DNA of 64,000 nucleotides. Source: Artemisia argyi. Taxonomy: Eukaryota; Streptophyta; Magnoliopsida; Asterales; Asteraceae. Where the stretch lies: contig CM060692.1 in assembly GCA_030686995.1 (NCBI GenBank), positions 9,529,465 to 9,593,464 of the forward strand. The letters run 5' to 3'. How positions within the stretch are numbered: the first letter of the stretch is position 1; every line of letters starts with the position of its first letter. Positions 25,191-38,349 of this stretch are shown here, one piece after another. The notes under the pieces are model-generated. The model was not told the origin of the DNA. It saw only the letters and a list, made by a program, of their open reading frames with translations, and did not search any database. The translations under genes were made by a program, and so were the position numbers.

Positions 25191-27676
25191 GGGTAGAGTC
25201 AGGCTCGGGACTCGAACAAAAACAAGCGCTTATTGGGAGGCAACCCAAGCTTTATTTATTTATTTGTTTGTTTGTTTGTTTATTTGATATTATTTGTTTC
25301 CGTATGCATGTTTTATTTTTGTTGCTTGTGGCTCATGTTTCAAGGTAAATTGTGAAAATGCTTTATTTTGCTTTTAACTTCGTCTTAATTGCATATAAAG
25401 GTATTTTGCAAAAGATAAGTGTAAGGGAGATCCAAATTTGTTTATAAGAACGAAATTGAGCATGAACCACAACAATATTAAATGGATATGTGTATTAGTA
25501 TTCGTTAGAGTCAAATGCTTGTATCGAGTCATAATGATGTTTTGCAGGATTTTCCAAGAAGTAGGACACAAGTTTTTCCAAAAATTTTCCGGAAACATAA
25601 CATAAGAATTTCTGTCGGTCACTTCTGACGGCGTCATGAGCTTGCTCTTGACGGCGTCACGTGTAAAAATCTGGAAATTTTGCCAGTTTTGTTTTTCTAC
25701 CGGAGTTTTAAAATTTTTGTTGAATTATTAAGTTTTATAATCTCCAGGAAATCTGCAAACTTCATTCCACAAGCATTATATCTTATTTTGTTTTCTAAGA
25801 TTTAGTAACTTATGTAGATTGCCGCCGATTTTATGCGAGGTTGCTTTGTCTGTTTTCTCAGGATTTACAGGTTATGTATGACAAGAAGATGAATTATTAT
25901 TCTGGAAGGGAAGCTTTGATTGTTCATTTTCTTGGAGGAAGATCTAACCTGACCACCTTATTATCCATACCAAGCGAATCAGGGGAGTATTTGATTTCAT
26001 TTGTTTTACTTATTTCACTTTTACATTCTTTACTTGAACAATTGGGGACAATGTTCATCCTAAGTGTAAGGGGAGGGTAAAATGATGATACCTTAAAAAT
26101 ACACTTTCGCTTGAGTTTGTTTGTTTGATAGTAGATGTGTAATAAAACCATGAGAAATACTTGTTAGTGCAATTTTAGCGCCAAATTTAAAATTTTTTAC
26201 AACATTTAGGAGTGAAACTTTATCCATAGCATGCGTCTCATGGATAGGAGATTGTATGACTAGCACATAACCGTAATTTCAGAAAAATTTTCCACCCAAA
26301 AATGTGAGGTTCGCCTTTAGATTTGATAGGAAAAGCATTTACTATTAGTGCTTATGAGTGTACCGGTAGCATTTAGATTCTAGAACTTGTGTTAGTGATG
26401 CATCCCGAGACCGCTAGTGAGACTACATTCGTGTAGTAGGATTTACTACATGATAAGAGGCATGAGGATTACCCTTGTGTTAAACCCGTATCATGATTAC
26501 CTGACCATTTAAATCATATTACTTGGCTAGTTAAGTCAACTAATTTTTCCCACACCCTTAGCATTGTACTCATTTTTAGTACACGAAACCCCTAGTACAC
26601 CCCTCCGAGCCTATCTTTTCGTTTCTAACTTTAAGCATTTTGCTTAAAGGAAGAATTTGTTACACCCCACTTAAATGTACACCCAAATCGCCTTAGCCTT
26701 CTGTGTATGCACAAATCTTTAGTGCATTATTGTTATTTGTTAAACCCTAAGTTAATTATCTAATTGATTACATGGTTGCTAAGTCGAGTCATATCCTTAT
26801 ACATATTGTTTTGGGACGATTGGGACTCATGGGTAAAGTACTTATTTTATGGAGTAATGGGGAAGAACATCATATATTACCCCCGTATGTGCGTTAATCT
26901 TAAAAGTACTCCAAGTGTTTTGATTATCTTAATTCGAGTCATTAGATTAGTTTATTGTAAAGTATGTAAAGATTCAAGTGTAAGGGGAATGTTCATTCCC
27001 TATAATGTATTATTTTGGATGGTAGGGTAAGAGTGTATGAAAAAAATAAAAATAAATAAAAAAAAGAAAAGAAAATCGAAAAAATTAAGAAAAAGAAAAA
27101 AAATAGAAAAAGAAAAGAGAAAAAATATACGGACTACCATCCATTTTCATTCTATGTTCATTTTATGTTCTTGTTATTTTTCATTTATTAGCTTAAGTCG
27201 AGTCTAGTCTTGGCTTAGCAACGCCATATTGTACAGGTAATTAACCAAGATTGTTAACTCGCCACCAGTAAAGACGGCCTAAATCCAACAAAACCGTGTA
27301 TTTCATATCCCTACACCTAACGTTACAACCCTTTAAAAGACCTCTTTGATAGTTTATCCTAGGTGCTTACGCCATGTGGTGGAGGTTTGATCCTTTCCCA
27401 AGCCTATGGTAATCTATTTTGCTATGACAGGTAGTGAGAGATATCTTCCGTTTCCATATTGTAATTTATACTTTATTACACCCGAGATATGTGAGTATCT
27501 AAATACTATTTGTGAGGTGCTAGTATATGACCTCCGTGCTTGTCTTTGGTCTTTTGTGGAACGATTATTGGTTGTAATTACTTTTATATTAGTGTTAAAT
27601 GACCCCTAACTTGTATTTTTATTAGAATAAAAGCGCATTTTCTTGAGGACAAGCAAATCTCAAGTGTATGGGTATA
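25191..27676 (+). other. E2b 3' interior, non-coding
   Basis: It is the copy of 13933-16423 with scattered substitutions and a shorter purine tract (27038-27126). No credible gene. Confidence 0.7.
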
Positions 27677-29086
27677 TGATGAGGCGAAAAATGATCCGTC
27701 TTTAGGGGGTCATTTAAGCCCGGAATTGAATTTATTTGATCAAATATTGCCCTAAATTGTTCCTTTTGTGATTTTAGGTACTTTGGGAGTGAAATCTGGA
27801 AAAGGAAGCAATTCAGACGTTTTTGGAGCATAAAAGTGAAGAAAACGCCAAAGACTTAATTTTCCATGCTGGGAACAGTGTGTGACGGCGTCAAGAGTAC
27901 TTTCCTGACGGCGTCAAGAGTAAATACCATGACGACCCAGTACAGAAATGAAGGCGTCACAAGTAGAGCGTCAAGAGTTAAAAGTGTGATGGCCTTAAAA
28001 AATGGACAACATGACGGCGTCAGATGTAGATCAAGGCAGTCCGAGGTTTATTTTGGCGGCGAGATGACGGCGTCACCCGTTTGTTCTTGACGCCGTCAGC
28101 CTCTAATATCTATATATAGTTTTCTAATTTTCATTCATTAGAGAGGAACAAGTTTGGAGAAACCCTAAGGCCGAACCATATACGAATTTTACAGCTTTTC
28201 AAGGGTTTTCAACCCTTGAATCCTTACATGTGTTATTAAGATAAGTCTTTTCTTACTTCAATCAATATGTCTATGTGTTGGTTGTCTATATCTTGTGCTT
28301 GTCTTGATTTCAACATGCTAGGCTAGATTTATCTTGTGTTTGCTTTGATCTAATGAAACCTAGATGTTGATTATGTGTTGATTACTTGTTTATGGTTGTA
28401 TTGGATGAATGATTTCAATGTTAGGCTTAAGAAAACTGGCAGATCTCCAAATGGTAACATGCTTGAACGTCTTAGGAAACATGAACCGATGTTTACTAGG
28501 TTTTATTGGTTGTATTTAATGCATGAGTAAATTCTAATGATCCCATGTTAGGAGCTTCTTGCAGGCTCGACATAGGAGTGAAGTAGGCACTCATAGGATT
28601 GGGGAAGTAAGTACGCCACCCCATGAATGGTATTAAGGAATACAATCCGTCATCCACGCAACTATAACAAGTAATTAACGTGTAAAAGATATCTAGGGAG
28701 TAGTGAAATCTAAGTAAACACATTTCTCCCACTTATTGCTCACAACCTTAGTTTAATATAGTTTATTTTCATTTTTTAATATTTTATTTTGATTGCATCT
28801 TAGTATCGGGTTAGTTGACTAGCAACTAATTCCGCCCTATATCCTTCAAAACCGAGATTTTAACTTGCTTTCTCAAAAATGTAAAAATACAAAAAGAATC
28901 ATCTCTCATCTCTAGAACTAGTATTTAGGTTTTCTAATCCTAGCGACACTATTCCTAGCTGAACAATCAATCCCCCGGTACTTGTCACTTTACTATACTA
29001 CAATGATCAGGTACACTGCCTGGTGGGGGTTGTAAGCTTCTCAAGATCCCTTGACAGGTAAAGCCTGGTGCGATCCCTACGTATCA
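27677..29086 (+). repeat. E2b 3' LTR, full length
   Basis: 1410 bp, nearly identical to 16424-17833, with the same TGACGGCGTCA array and TATA box. Confidence 0.92.
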
Positions 29087-29091
29087 ATCCC

Positions 29092-29295
29092 TTTCTAGGA
29101 GAAAATCTTAATCCACCCATTAACCCGATTGAATTAGGTAAGCTTATGATGATAGGAGCACAGCCCTTTGAACATATAATTATTCCACCACACTTTCCTC
29201 ATAAGGCATATTTCCACCCTAAGGGTGTGTATCGCTACTTCCACCCGCACTTAAACCTAAGTGTAGGGAAAACCTCCCCTATTTCCGTTAAATAA
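29092..29295 (+). pseudogene. E1b gag-derived ORF, 3' part
   Basis: It is identical in sense to 17839-18042 and continues the 22102-23076 frame once E2b is discounted. Confidence 0.87.
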
Positions 29296-31753
29296 GGGTA
29301 GAGTCAGGCTCGTAACTCGAACAAAAACAAGCGCTTCTTGGGAGGCAACCCATGCTTTGTGTGATTTTTATTTTTGTTTGTTTGTTATTTGCTTCCATAT
29401 GCATGCTTTATTTTTATTGTTGGTAGATCATGTTTCTAAACTAAAATAGTGAAAATACTTTACTTTGTTGTTTGGCCTAGTCTTAACTTCACCTAAAGGT
29501 ATTTTTGCAAAAGATAAGTGTAAGGGGAAACCCCAAATATGTTTTTAAGAAACAAAACCGATCATGATTCTCCACAATATTAAGTGAATATGTATATTCA
29601 TATTTGTTAGAATCAAATGCTTGTATCGAGTCATAGTGATGTTTTGCAGGTTTTTCCAGGAAGTAGGACGAAGTTTTTCCTGAAATTTTCCGGAAACTTA
29701 ACATAAGAATTTCTGCAGGTCACTTCTGACGGCGTCACGAGTTTACTCTTGATGGCGTCACGTGTAAAAATCTGGAAATTTTACCGGTTTAGTTTTTCTA
29801 ACGGAGTCTTAAAGTTTTTGTTGAATTATTAGTTTTATAATCTCCAGGAAATCTGCAAACATCATTCCACAAGCATTATATCTTATTTTGTTTTCTAGGA
29901 TTTATTAGTATATGTAGATTTCCGCCGATTTTATGCGAGGTTGCCTTGTCTGTTTACTCAGGATTTACTGGTAATGTATGACAAGAAGACGATCATTATT
30001 CTGGAAGGGAAGCTTTGATTGTTTATTTTCTTGGAGGAAGATTTAACCTGGCCACCCTATTATCCATACCGAGCGAATCAGGGGAGTATTTGATTTCATT
30101 TGTTTTACTTATTTCACTTTTACATTCTTTACTTGAACATTGGGGACAACGTTCATCCTAAGTGTAAGGGGAGGGTAAAATGATGATACCTTACAAATAC
30201 ACTTTCGCTTGAGTTTGTTTGTTTGATGGTAGATGTGTAATAAAACTATGAGAAATACTTATTAGTGTAATTTTAGAGCCAAATTTAAATTTTTTTACAA
30301 CATTTAGGAGTGAAACTTTAGCCATAGCAAGCGTCTCATGGATAGGAGATTGTATGACTAGCACAAAACCGTACTATTCAGAAAAATTTTCCACCCAAAT
30401 ATGTGAGGTTCGCCTTTAGATTTGATAGGAAAAGAATTTACTATTAGTGCTTATGAGTGTACCGGTAGCATTTAGATTCTAGAACTTGCGTTAGTGATGC
30501 ATCCCGAGACCGCTAGTGAGACTACATTCATGTAGTAGGATTTACTACATGATAAGAGGCATTAGGATCACCCTTGTGTTAAACCCGTATTATAATTACT
30601 TGACCATTTCAGTCATATTACTTGGCTTGTTAAGTCAATTAATTTTTCCGACACCATTAGCGTTGTACTCATTTTTAGTACACGAAACCCCTAGTACACC
30701 CCTCCGAGCCTATCTTTTGGTTTCTAAATTTTACTTAAAGGAAGAATTTGTTACACCCAACTTAAATGTACAACCAAATCGCTTAGCCTTCCGTGTATGC
30801 ACTCATCTTTAGTGCATTATTGTTATTTGTTAAACCCTAAGTTAATTATCTAATTGATTACATGGTTGCTAAGTCGAGTCGTATCCTTGTACATATTATT
30901 TTGGGACGATTGGGACTCATGGGTAAATTACTTATTTTATGAATAATGGGGAAGAACATCATTTATTACCCCCATATGTACGTTTATCTTAAAAGTACTC
31001 CAAGTATTTTGATTTTCGTAATTCGAGTCATTAGATGAGTTTATTGTAAAGTATGTAAAAATTCAAGTGTAAGGGGAATGTTCATTCCCTATGATGTATT
31101 ATTTTGGATGGTAGGGTAAGAGTGTATGAAAAAAAAAAAAAAAAAAAATCGTAAAAACAAGAAAAAGAAAAGAAAAAAATAGAAAAAGAAAAAGAGAAAA
31201 AACATACGGACTACCATCCTTTTTCATTCTATGTTCATTTTATATTTTTGTTATTTTTCATTTATTAGCTTAAGTCGAGTCTAGTCTTGGCTTAGCAACG
31301 CCGTATTGTACATGTAATTAACCAAGATTGTTAACTCGCCACCAGTAAAGACTGCCTATATCCAACAAAACCGTGTATTTCATATCCCTACACCTAACGT
31401 TACAACCCTTTAAAAGACCTCTTTGATAGTTTATCCTAGGTGCTTACGCCATGTGGTGGAGGTTTGATCCTTTCCCAAGCCTATGGTAATCTATTTTGCT
31501 ATGACAGGTAATGAGAGATGTTTTCCATTTCCATATTGTAATTTATACTTTATTACACCCAAGAGATGTGAGTATCTAAACACTATTTGTGAGGTGCTAG
31601 TGTATGACCTCCGTGCTTGTCTTTGGTCTTTAGTGCAACGATTGTTTGTTGTAATTACTTTTATATTAGTGTTAAATGACCCCTAACTTGTATTTTGACT
31701 AGAATAAAAGTGCATTTTCTTGAGGACAAGCAAATCTCAAATGTAAGGGTATA
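29296..31753 (+). other. E1b 3' interior, non-coding
   Basis: It is the copy of 18043-20497, with an A-rich tract at 31130-31202 and GAGGACAAGCAAATCTCAA before LTR3. No credible gene. Confidence 0.7.
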
Positions 31754-33173
31754 TGATGAGGCGAAAAATGAACCACTTTTAGGGGGTCATTTAAGCCCGG
31801 AATTGAATTTATTTAATCAAATATTACCCTAAATCGTTCCTTTTGTGATTTTAGGTACTTTGGGAGTGAATTCTGGAAAAGGAAGCAATTCGGACATTTT
31901 TTGAGCATAAAAGTGAAGAAAACGCCAAAGACTTAATTTTCCATGCTGAGAACAGTACCTGATGGCGTCAAGAGGAAAATCATGACGGCGTCAAGAGTAA
32001 AAGTGGTGACAACCCAGTGAAAACCTGACAGCGTCAAAACAAGGGCGTCAAGAGTATTTTTGGTGACAGCCTGCATAAGGAGAATACATGACGGCGTCAG
32101 ACCCAGATCTAGGCAGTCCGAGGAACTATTTGGCGGCGAGATGACAGCGTCAGACATTTGTTCTTGACGCCGTCACCTTCTAAACTCTATATATAGTTTT
32201 CTAATTTTTCATTCATTAGAGAAGAACTTGTGTGGAGAAACTAGGGCCGAACTTTGTAAACCCTAGCTCATATTTTACAGTACTTTCAAGGGTTTTCACC
32301 CCTTGAATCCTTTCATGTGCTATTGAGATAAGTCTTCTCTTAATTCAATCAATATGTCTATGTGTTGGTTGATTATATCTTTTACTTGTCTTGATTTCAA
32401 CATGCTAGACTAGATCTATCTTGTGTTTGCTTGGATCTAATCAAACCTAGATGTTAATTATGTGTTGATTACTTTTTTATGGTTGTATTGGATGAATGAT
32501 TTCAATGTTAGGCTTAAGAAAACTGGCAGATCTCCATTGTGTAACATGCTTGAACGTCTTAGGAAACATGAACCGATGTGTACTAGGTTTTATTGGTTGT
32601 ATTTCATGCATGAGTAAATTCTAATGATCCCATGTTAGGAGCTTCTTAGCCGGCTCGACATAGGAGTGAAGTAGGCGCTCATAGGATTGGGGAAGTAAGT
32701 ACGCCACCCCATGAATGGTATTAAGGAATACAATCCATCATCCACGCAACTATAACAAGTAATTAATGTGTAAAAGATATCTAAGGAGTAGTGAAATCTA
32801 AGTAAACACATTTCTCACACATATTGCTCACAACCTTAGTTTAATATAGTTTATTTTCATTTTTAGTATTTTATTTTGATTGCATCTTAGTATTGGGTTA
32901 GTTGACTAGCAACTAATTTCTCCCAACTCCTTCCAAACCGAGATTTTTACTTGCTTTCATAAAAATTATAAAAATACAAAAAGAATCATCCCTCATCTCT
33001 AGACCTAGTCTTTAGGTTTTCTAATCCTAGCGACACTATTCCTAGCTGAACGATCAATCCCCCAGTACTTGTCATTATACTATACTACATCGATCAGGTA
33101 CACTGCCTGGTGGGGGTTGTAAGCTTCTCGAGATCCCTCGGGAGGTAAAGCCTGGTGCAATCCCTACGCATCA
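31754..33173 (+). repeat. E1 LTR3
   Basis: 1420 bp, ending CTACGCATCA, followed by the GCATC target duplication and then the G LTR. Its second half carries about eight variants not found in LTR1 or LTR2. Confidence 0.93.
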
Positions 33174-33186
33174 GCATCCTAGATCA

Positions 33187-33222
33187 GTTTCGGTTATATG
33201 TTATATGTTATATGTTATCTGG
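33187..33222 (+). repeat. Heptamer tandem repeat in the G 5' LTR
   Basis: About four units of GTTATATG-type heptamers, the last being TTATCTG. The 3' LTR carries about six TTATCTG units at the same place (38350-38393). Confidence 0.85.
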
Positions 33223-33722
33223 TGAATGTGGCTGTGTGTGCAATACACGTCCTTCACAAATTCTGGGAGCTAGCTACTCCATTATGTTGCCTTATGTGTG
33301 AATTATGATTATGATAATTTATCTGTTTCTGAGCTCATGGTATTATTATGGTTCTGACTCTATTTATACAGGTGACTGTATAAATTCCTTACCTAACCTA
33401 TACATTTTATTTCCGTATTATTCGTTATACCTAAATATAAATTTTCCCCAAAATATATTATTTGTATTTCAGCATTTTATTTTAGTTTATTATTGTTATA
33501 TCCGTTCACTGGCTTTTTAAGCTCAGCCGCATTTTTTTTTACCGCGGCATGTATTCAAGATAGCTTTCTGGGGCTGAGTGTAGAACTGAGTGAAGATTTG
33601 ATAGTAATCTTAGTCAAGGTTAATTATGTAAGATTTCCTTTTGTATATGTTTATGTATGTTTCTGATATGACACCGTATTTGTAATACTTTTACCCTTGT
33701 CGGGTTGGGTTGTTACAATTTA

Positions 33723-33733
33723 TGGTATCAGAG
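33723..33733 (+). promoter_or_regulatory. G primer-binding site
   Basis: TGGTATCAGAG, five bases after the 5' LTR, is the standard tRNA-iMet complement. Confidence 0.88.
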
Positions 33734-33853
33734 ACAGGTTAGGACCCTTTGAGCTTAGACTATGACCTGTGAGGAATGGGTTGGCAATAGGTTTCCTTCT
33801 GCGTACTCTTATTTTCCGAACTCTGTTCTTATTTCATTTTGGAAATCGTTTAG

Positions 33854-35022
33854 ATGGAGCATACTCATAGGAATGGTGATGGAGCTGATGTTCCTAACTT
33901 TGAGGCCATGATTTCTACTGCTTTGGCTAATGTTCTTCCGAATCTCTCAGCTGAACTAAGAACTGAATTGAGAACTCAGATTACTAATGACATCAGAAAT
34001 AATGGTGGGTCCTCAGGTGGTGGTGGCGGTGCTCCACCTACAGGAATTCATGATTGGATTGAGAGGTTCAACAAGCTGAAACCACTTACTTTTCGATCTG
34101 CTGCTACTCCTGCTGAGGCAGAAGATTGGATTACTCATATGGAGAAGTTGTTCCAAGTTTTGGGTTGTGCTGATAATTTCAAGACTCGTTTGGTTGCGTT
34201 CAAGTTGGAAGGTGATGCCCTTAGTTGGTGGAAGGCTCATCTTCGGGCTCAAGTAAAAGGAGAAGCTTTTGCTGATACGTGTACTTGGGCTACTCTTCGT
34301 GAGATTCTCTATAATATGTATTTCCCTGTTTCTGAGCAGCAGAGGTATGAAAGAGAATACGGGTCTATCTATCAGTTAGAAAAGGAGAATTCTATGGAGT
34401 ATATGCAGAGGTTTATGAGATTGGTTAGTTTTTTGGGATATGTTGCTCGTGATGCTCAGAGACAGGCCAGGCATTTCAAGTGGCGATTGAAGAGATGGGT
34501 TTTAGATCGGATTGTCAACAATAAGTATACTGATGTGGCACAGGTTTGTGCTGCAGCTCATAACATTGAGTTGCTGAATGAGAGTGGCAGTTCAAATTAG
34601 AGAAACAGAGATGGAGATCGCATTCAGGATAAAGGACTAGGTCAACAAGATAGGAGTTTGGAGCATAGAGGTCGAGATGATAAGAGGATAGGATCAGAGG
34701 GCTAGTCATAGGCAGAGAAATGACCGTCAAGAGGACAGGATCAGAGGGCTAGTCATAGGCAGAGAAATGACCGTCAAGGCTACTACCAATCAAAGATCAT
34801 GGAGGGATGGAGAACAAGCTCAATGAACTAACCGTGATATCAACTCAAGGGATCAAGATCAGAAGCAAGATCAGGAGAGGATGCCTCAATGTGCTACGTG
34901 TGGGAAGTAACACAGGGGAGTGTGCAATAGACTCACAAATGCTTGCTTTTCATGTGGCTCTGTGGATTACAAGATTAAATATTGTCCCAAGTATCAGGCC
35001 AACAACTACAATAATAAAGTAA
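33854..35022 (+). pseudogene. G gag, broken after the capsid region
   Basis: An open frame from the ATG at 33854 to the TAG at 34598 encodes 248 residues. They include WIERFNKLKPLTFR, LEGDALSWWKAHLRAQ and YFPVSEQQRYEREY, the retrotransposon gag core of Ty3/gypsy elements. Gag-like sequence continues past the stop in the same frame. A 47-bp tandem duplication (34691-34784) then adds further stops. A zinc-knuckle region follows at about 34880-34990, with CATCGK, a stop, then CFSCGSVDYKIKYC. Gag binds and packages element RNA. This copy is non-functional as a full protein. Confidence 0.85.
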
Positions 35023-35039
35023 GAGAGGATAAGCAGAAT

Positions 35040-36013
35040 CTACCAGGAGATCGTGCACTCAACTAGTTTTCCTTTATTCCTTTTTCAGTCGGATGTTAGA
35101 ATTTGATTTTGTTTTCATTTTCATGACTTCAATGATGTATTTGAATCTTTTAGACGACTAAGTTTTCCGTTGGAAGTTTCATTTTATGACAATTATGCGT
35201 ATTTCCATTAAGTTTATAATTCTACAGATGTTTGTTGAATTATTTTGGAAGTATTGGTACTCTTTTATGATAGGACTATTAAATTTCTGTTGTTTTCTGA
35301 TACGTTTCATTTTCCGTTCGACTCTATTAATGATGATTATTTTGGAAGAACAGAATTATGGTGATGCAGCTATTGGATTGCTTATTCATGACTTGAGATA
35401 AAGTATGGTCACCATGAAGGTATGATGCAAATATTATGATGCTTGGCAAACGTGATAATATCTCCATTATATAACTTACACTCATTGTGAGCATAGGATA
35501 TTTCAGGGAGTGTTTGAGAAGCATTGGATATCTGTTAGTTGGATTATTTGTGATTAGAGAAAGATTTATAGGATTCGTTCTATTTATGTGTATTCTGCTT
35601 TCATCGTTAATATCTGGATAAATTTAAATTCTCGTCGTATGTTTGTTGATAGTTGCTCATCCGTTAAGAATTTTAGAACTTATTATAGAAGTTACGTAAT
35701 GTCTGAATTTCCGCACTCAATCTGTTTTCTGCTAGTACATTTGAAAAGTACTTTAGTTATCTGCCACATGTATGCATTCGTTGAATTGAAATGTGACTGT
35801 TCTAAATAAGATATGAAGTTATAAATTCTGATAAGAAAGATCTGTCTGTCCGTTTGAAATATGTTGGAAAAGTTTTCTGAATTGAGATTATTTCTTTAAC
35901 TGGAAGATTCTGTGTTCGTTCCGTTCTGGAAATTGCTGCAATCCGATTCGTTTCTATCTAATCTGCTAATTCAATTTTCGTGGACAAAATTTTCTTTTTA
36001 GAGAGGAAAAAGT
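35040..36013 (+). other. G interior remainder without pol
   Basis: About 970 bp between the gag remnant and the 3' LTR. I find no protease, RT, RNase H or integrase motif in any frame. It ends in the purine run GAGAGGAAAAAG. A complete element would need about 4 kb more here. Confidence 0.7.
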
Positions 36014-38349
36014 TGTAATACCTAAAAATCTAAAGCACATAAAATGACCAAAATACCCCTAGGTTTAAAAATCTCAATAATTAATTAGAAATCATCAAAT
36101 ATGATCCAAATAAATTAACAAAACCTCAACATTTAAATTCTTAATATATTTTGAATCCAAAAATAATTACAAGTCTAAAATAAAATTCGAGAACTACTAT
36201 AAGGCAACATGAATTTCATTTTTGGGCCGTTTTCTTTTATTTTACATCAAGTAAACAACAAGAGAGTCCATTAGTGAGCCCATGAGCCCTTTTTGCTTGG
36301 CCATACACGATCCATATACAAATATAAAAAGGGATCATGTCTTTTATTTTTTTTCATTATAAGCATTCACAAGAAAAGTTCTACAAACCCTAAACTCCAA
36401 GGAAAAACTCTCGGTGTTCTATTTTTGCTGCTGCTAGTCGATCAGTAACCAGGTCCAAGGGTCGTGGTTTGTTTCTTGTCCTCCATTCAATTCAAACAAA
36501 CTCGGTATCATCCATTCTTTTTGTTCTTGTCTCGTTAACTTATATTCATGTATGCATGAATCTTTAAACCTTACATGAATCGATCCAATATAGATATATG
36601 TATGTACGTATGGTATTTAAAAACCAAAACACATAAAAATTTTATGTATTAAATCCAAGTCGATCTACATATATATGTATGTACGTGGGATGTAGGATGG
36701 ATAAACACATGAATCTTGAACTTGAAAATATTATGTCGAGCTACGTATAAGATTGAAAAAAAAACTTTTTTTGGTTTCCACATGTCGAACCAGTTATAAA
36801 GCAGGAAAAGAAGTCATGTTTGATTGATCTTGTGTGTATGTCGAGCTAAGAAAAATAGTCTAGGTTTTAGTTTTATTTTATGATTGAGTAGTGTGTGATA
36901 TGTGTGGCTCGACAGGATACAACAGAAGGGAAAACATAATAGTTGTTTGGTGGTTGTATCAAAATAACAAAAGAAGAAAGAAAAGAGTGTTGGGTATTGT
37001 GTATGTGTCGAACAAGATCAAAAAACATTAAGGATTTGTTGTTTTGGGTTTAGGTCGAAGTAAAGAAAACAAGAGGAAGCTAGGGTTTGTCGTGGTTGCT
37101 TAATGTCTTGACATAGGAAGTATTTGTGTTGTTTCTCAACTAAACAAGAAACAAAGGGTATGGTGGTGTTTAGTGTTTAGGGTCACGGCAAAAAGGGAAG
37201 AAAGAAGAAAAAGGAAATTTAGGTTTAGGTTTAAAATTTATTTGGTGTTAATAATTAGTGATGATTGGTAATTAATGAAGTAGTAAATAAAATATTAGGG
37301 TTAGGGTTTATGAAGTAAATAAGGGGGACCGATTGGGTTTTGTAAAGTTAAGGTGTGTTTTGTAAAGTTATAAACCTAAAGTTAAATTTTGTAAACTAAA
37401 ATAGTTAAGGGCAAATCGTATACTATTTAGTTGAGGAGTTTAAGGTGCTATAATTGATATTTAAAAGGGGTAATTGGCTAATTAGATAATTAAAGGTTCA
37501 CAACTGTAATTTATATAACTTAAAGGTTAAAATTATAAATTTGTATAACTTAAGGGTTTACTTTGCAATTGTTAAAATATAAGGTTTAAAATATAAAAGT
37601 TTAAGGAATAAATGTGATAATATGATATTTATATTTCAAACCCTGTACTTAATAAGGTTACATTTTAAAGCCTAAATAATTATTAAATATCATAATTAAA
37701 ACCCTAAAATTATATTAAGGATTTATTTAAATACTTAATCTAATGACAATGTGAAATTGTACTGAATAAGTAAAACTTGCTAAATAAGGAAACTTTCTAA
37801 TTATGGAAATGTATCAAATTGGGAATCTAATAAGAATGGAAAGTACTAAAAATGGAAACTTATTAAAGAGAACAATCAGAATTAAGATAAAGTTATTAAC
37901 AATAAAATGAACCCTAATTCAGGTTGATATATTGAAGAAGAAGTGAAGTCTTCCCTTCGTGAATATTTCTTTTGATCTCATTGCGTTGCTAAGTTACGGA
38001 TATTCTGACCTTACTTTTAAGGTTTCCTTCGTGATTACAATCTCTGTTATGAACTGTCTGATTTTTAAACCTCTGAACTGAATCTGTGTTATGAATTTTT
38101 TGTTTTGAACCTTTGACATGAAAACTTTGTGTTTGAACTTTCTGATATGAAAATTATGTTTTGAACCTTTAAATATGAACCTTTTGATTTCATGAGCTTC
38201 ACTAGGCATGGGGGTTCCATGTCCATGTCATAGATGCACCTCTGACATGACTCTAGGGCAGTAGAGTGATGTTCTGCTACGTATCTTGGTTTGGCTACAT
38301 ATATTTATTTGTTGGGAAGGGGCGTATGGATGCATCCTAGATCAGTTTC

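Larger units (their letters stand above)
23077..29086 (+). mobile_element. E2b: nested element in the second E1 interior
   Basis: It is the same insertion as E2a. It has the same site in the gag frame, the same ATCCC duplication (23072-23076, 29087-29091), and the same truncated 5' LTR (23077-23697) with the same deletion junction. It is therefore a copy made when E1 was duplicated, not a second insertion. Confidence 0.92.
9243..33173 (+). mobile_element. E1: tandem Athila-like gypsy array with three LTRs
   Basis: Three LTRs (9243-10662, 20498-21917, 31754-33173; each 1420 bp) separate two nearly identical interiors, with a repeat period of about 11256 bp. The outer ends are TGATG...CATCA. 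The target duplication GCATC (9238-9242, 33174-33178) occurs once, at the two outer edges only, so the whole array occupies a single integration site. The primer site TGGCGCCGCAGCCTGGGGA follows each 5' copy. The interior motif GAGGACAAGCAAATCTCAA before each LTR is typical of plant Athila/Tat elements. There is a gag-derived ORF but no pol, so it is a non-autonomous gag-bearing element. Each interior contains the nested element E2. Confidence 0.93.
1..33717 (+). repeat. 5' LTR of G, split into three visible pieces
   Basis: The pieces are 1-1263, 9044-9242 and 33174-33717; everything between them is inserted DNA. Position 1 corresponds to 36797 of the 3' LTR, so about 780 bp of this LTR lies left of the window. 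The LTR ends TGTTACA at 33717, followed closely by the primer site. Compared with the 3' LTR it lacks about 97 bp near position 602. Its heptamer repeat (33187-33222) also has a different sequence and copy number. Confidence 0.88.

Noticed and set aside
9243..33173. Satellite array or ordinary segmental duplication
   Set aside because: The repeat borders coincide exactly with LTR ends, and the target duplication flanks only the outer edges.
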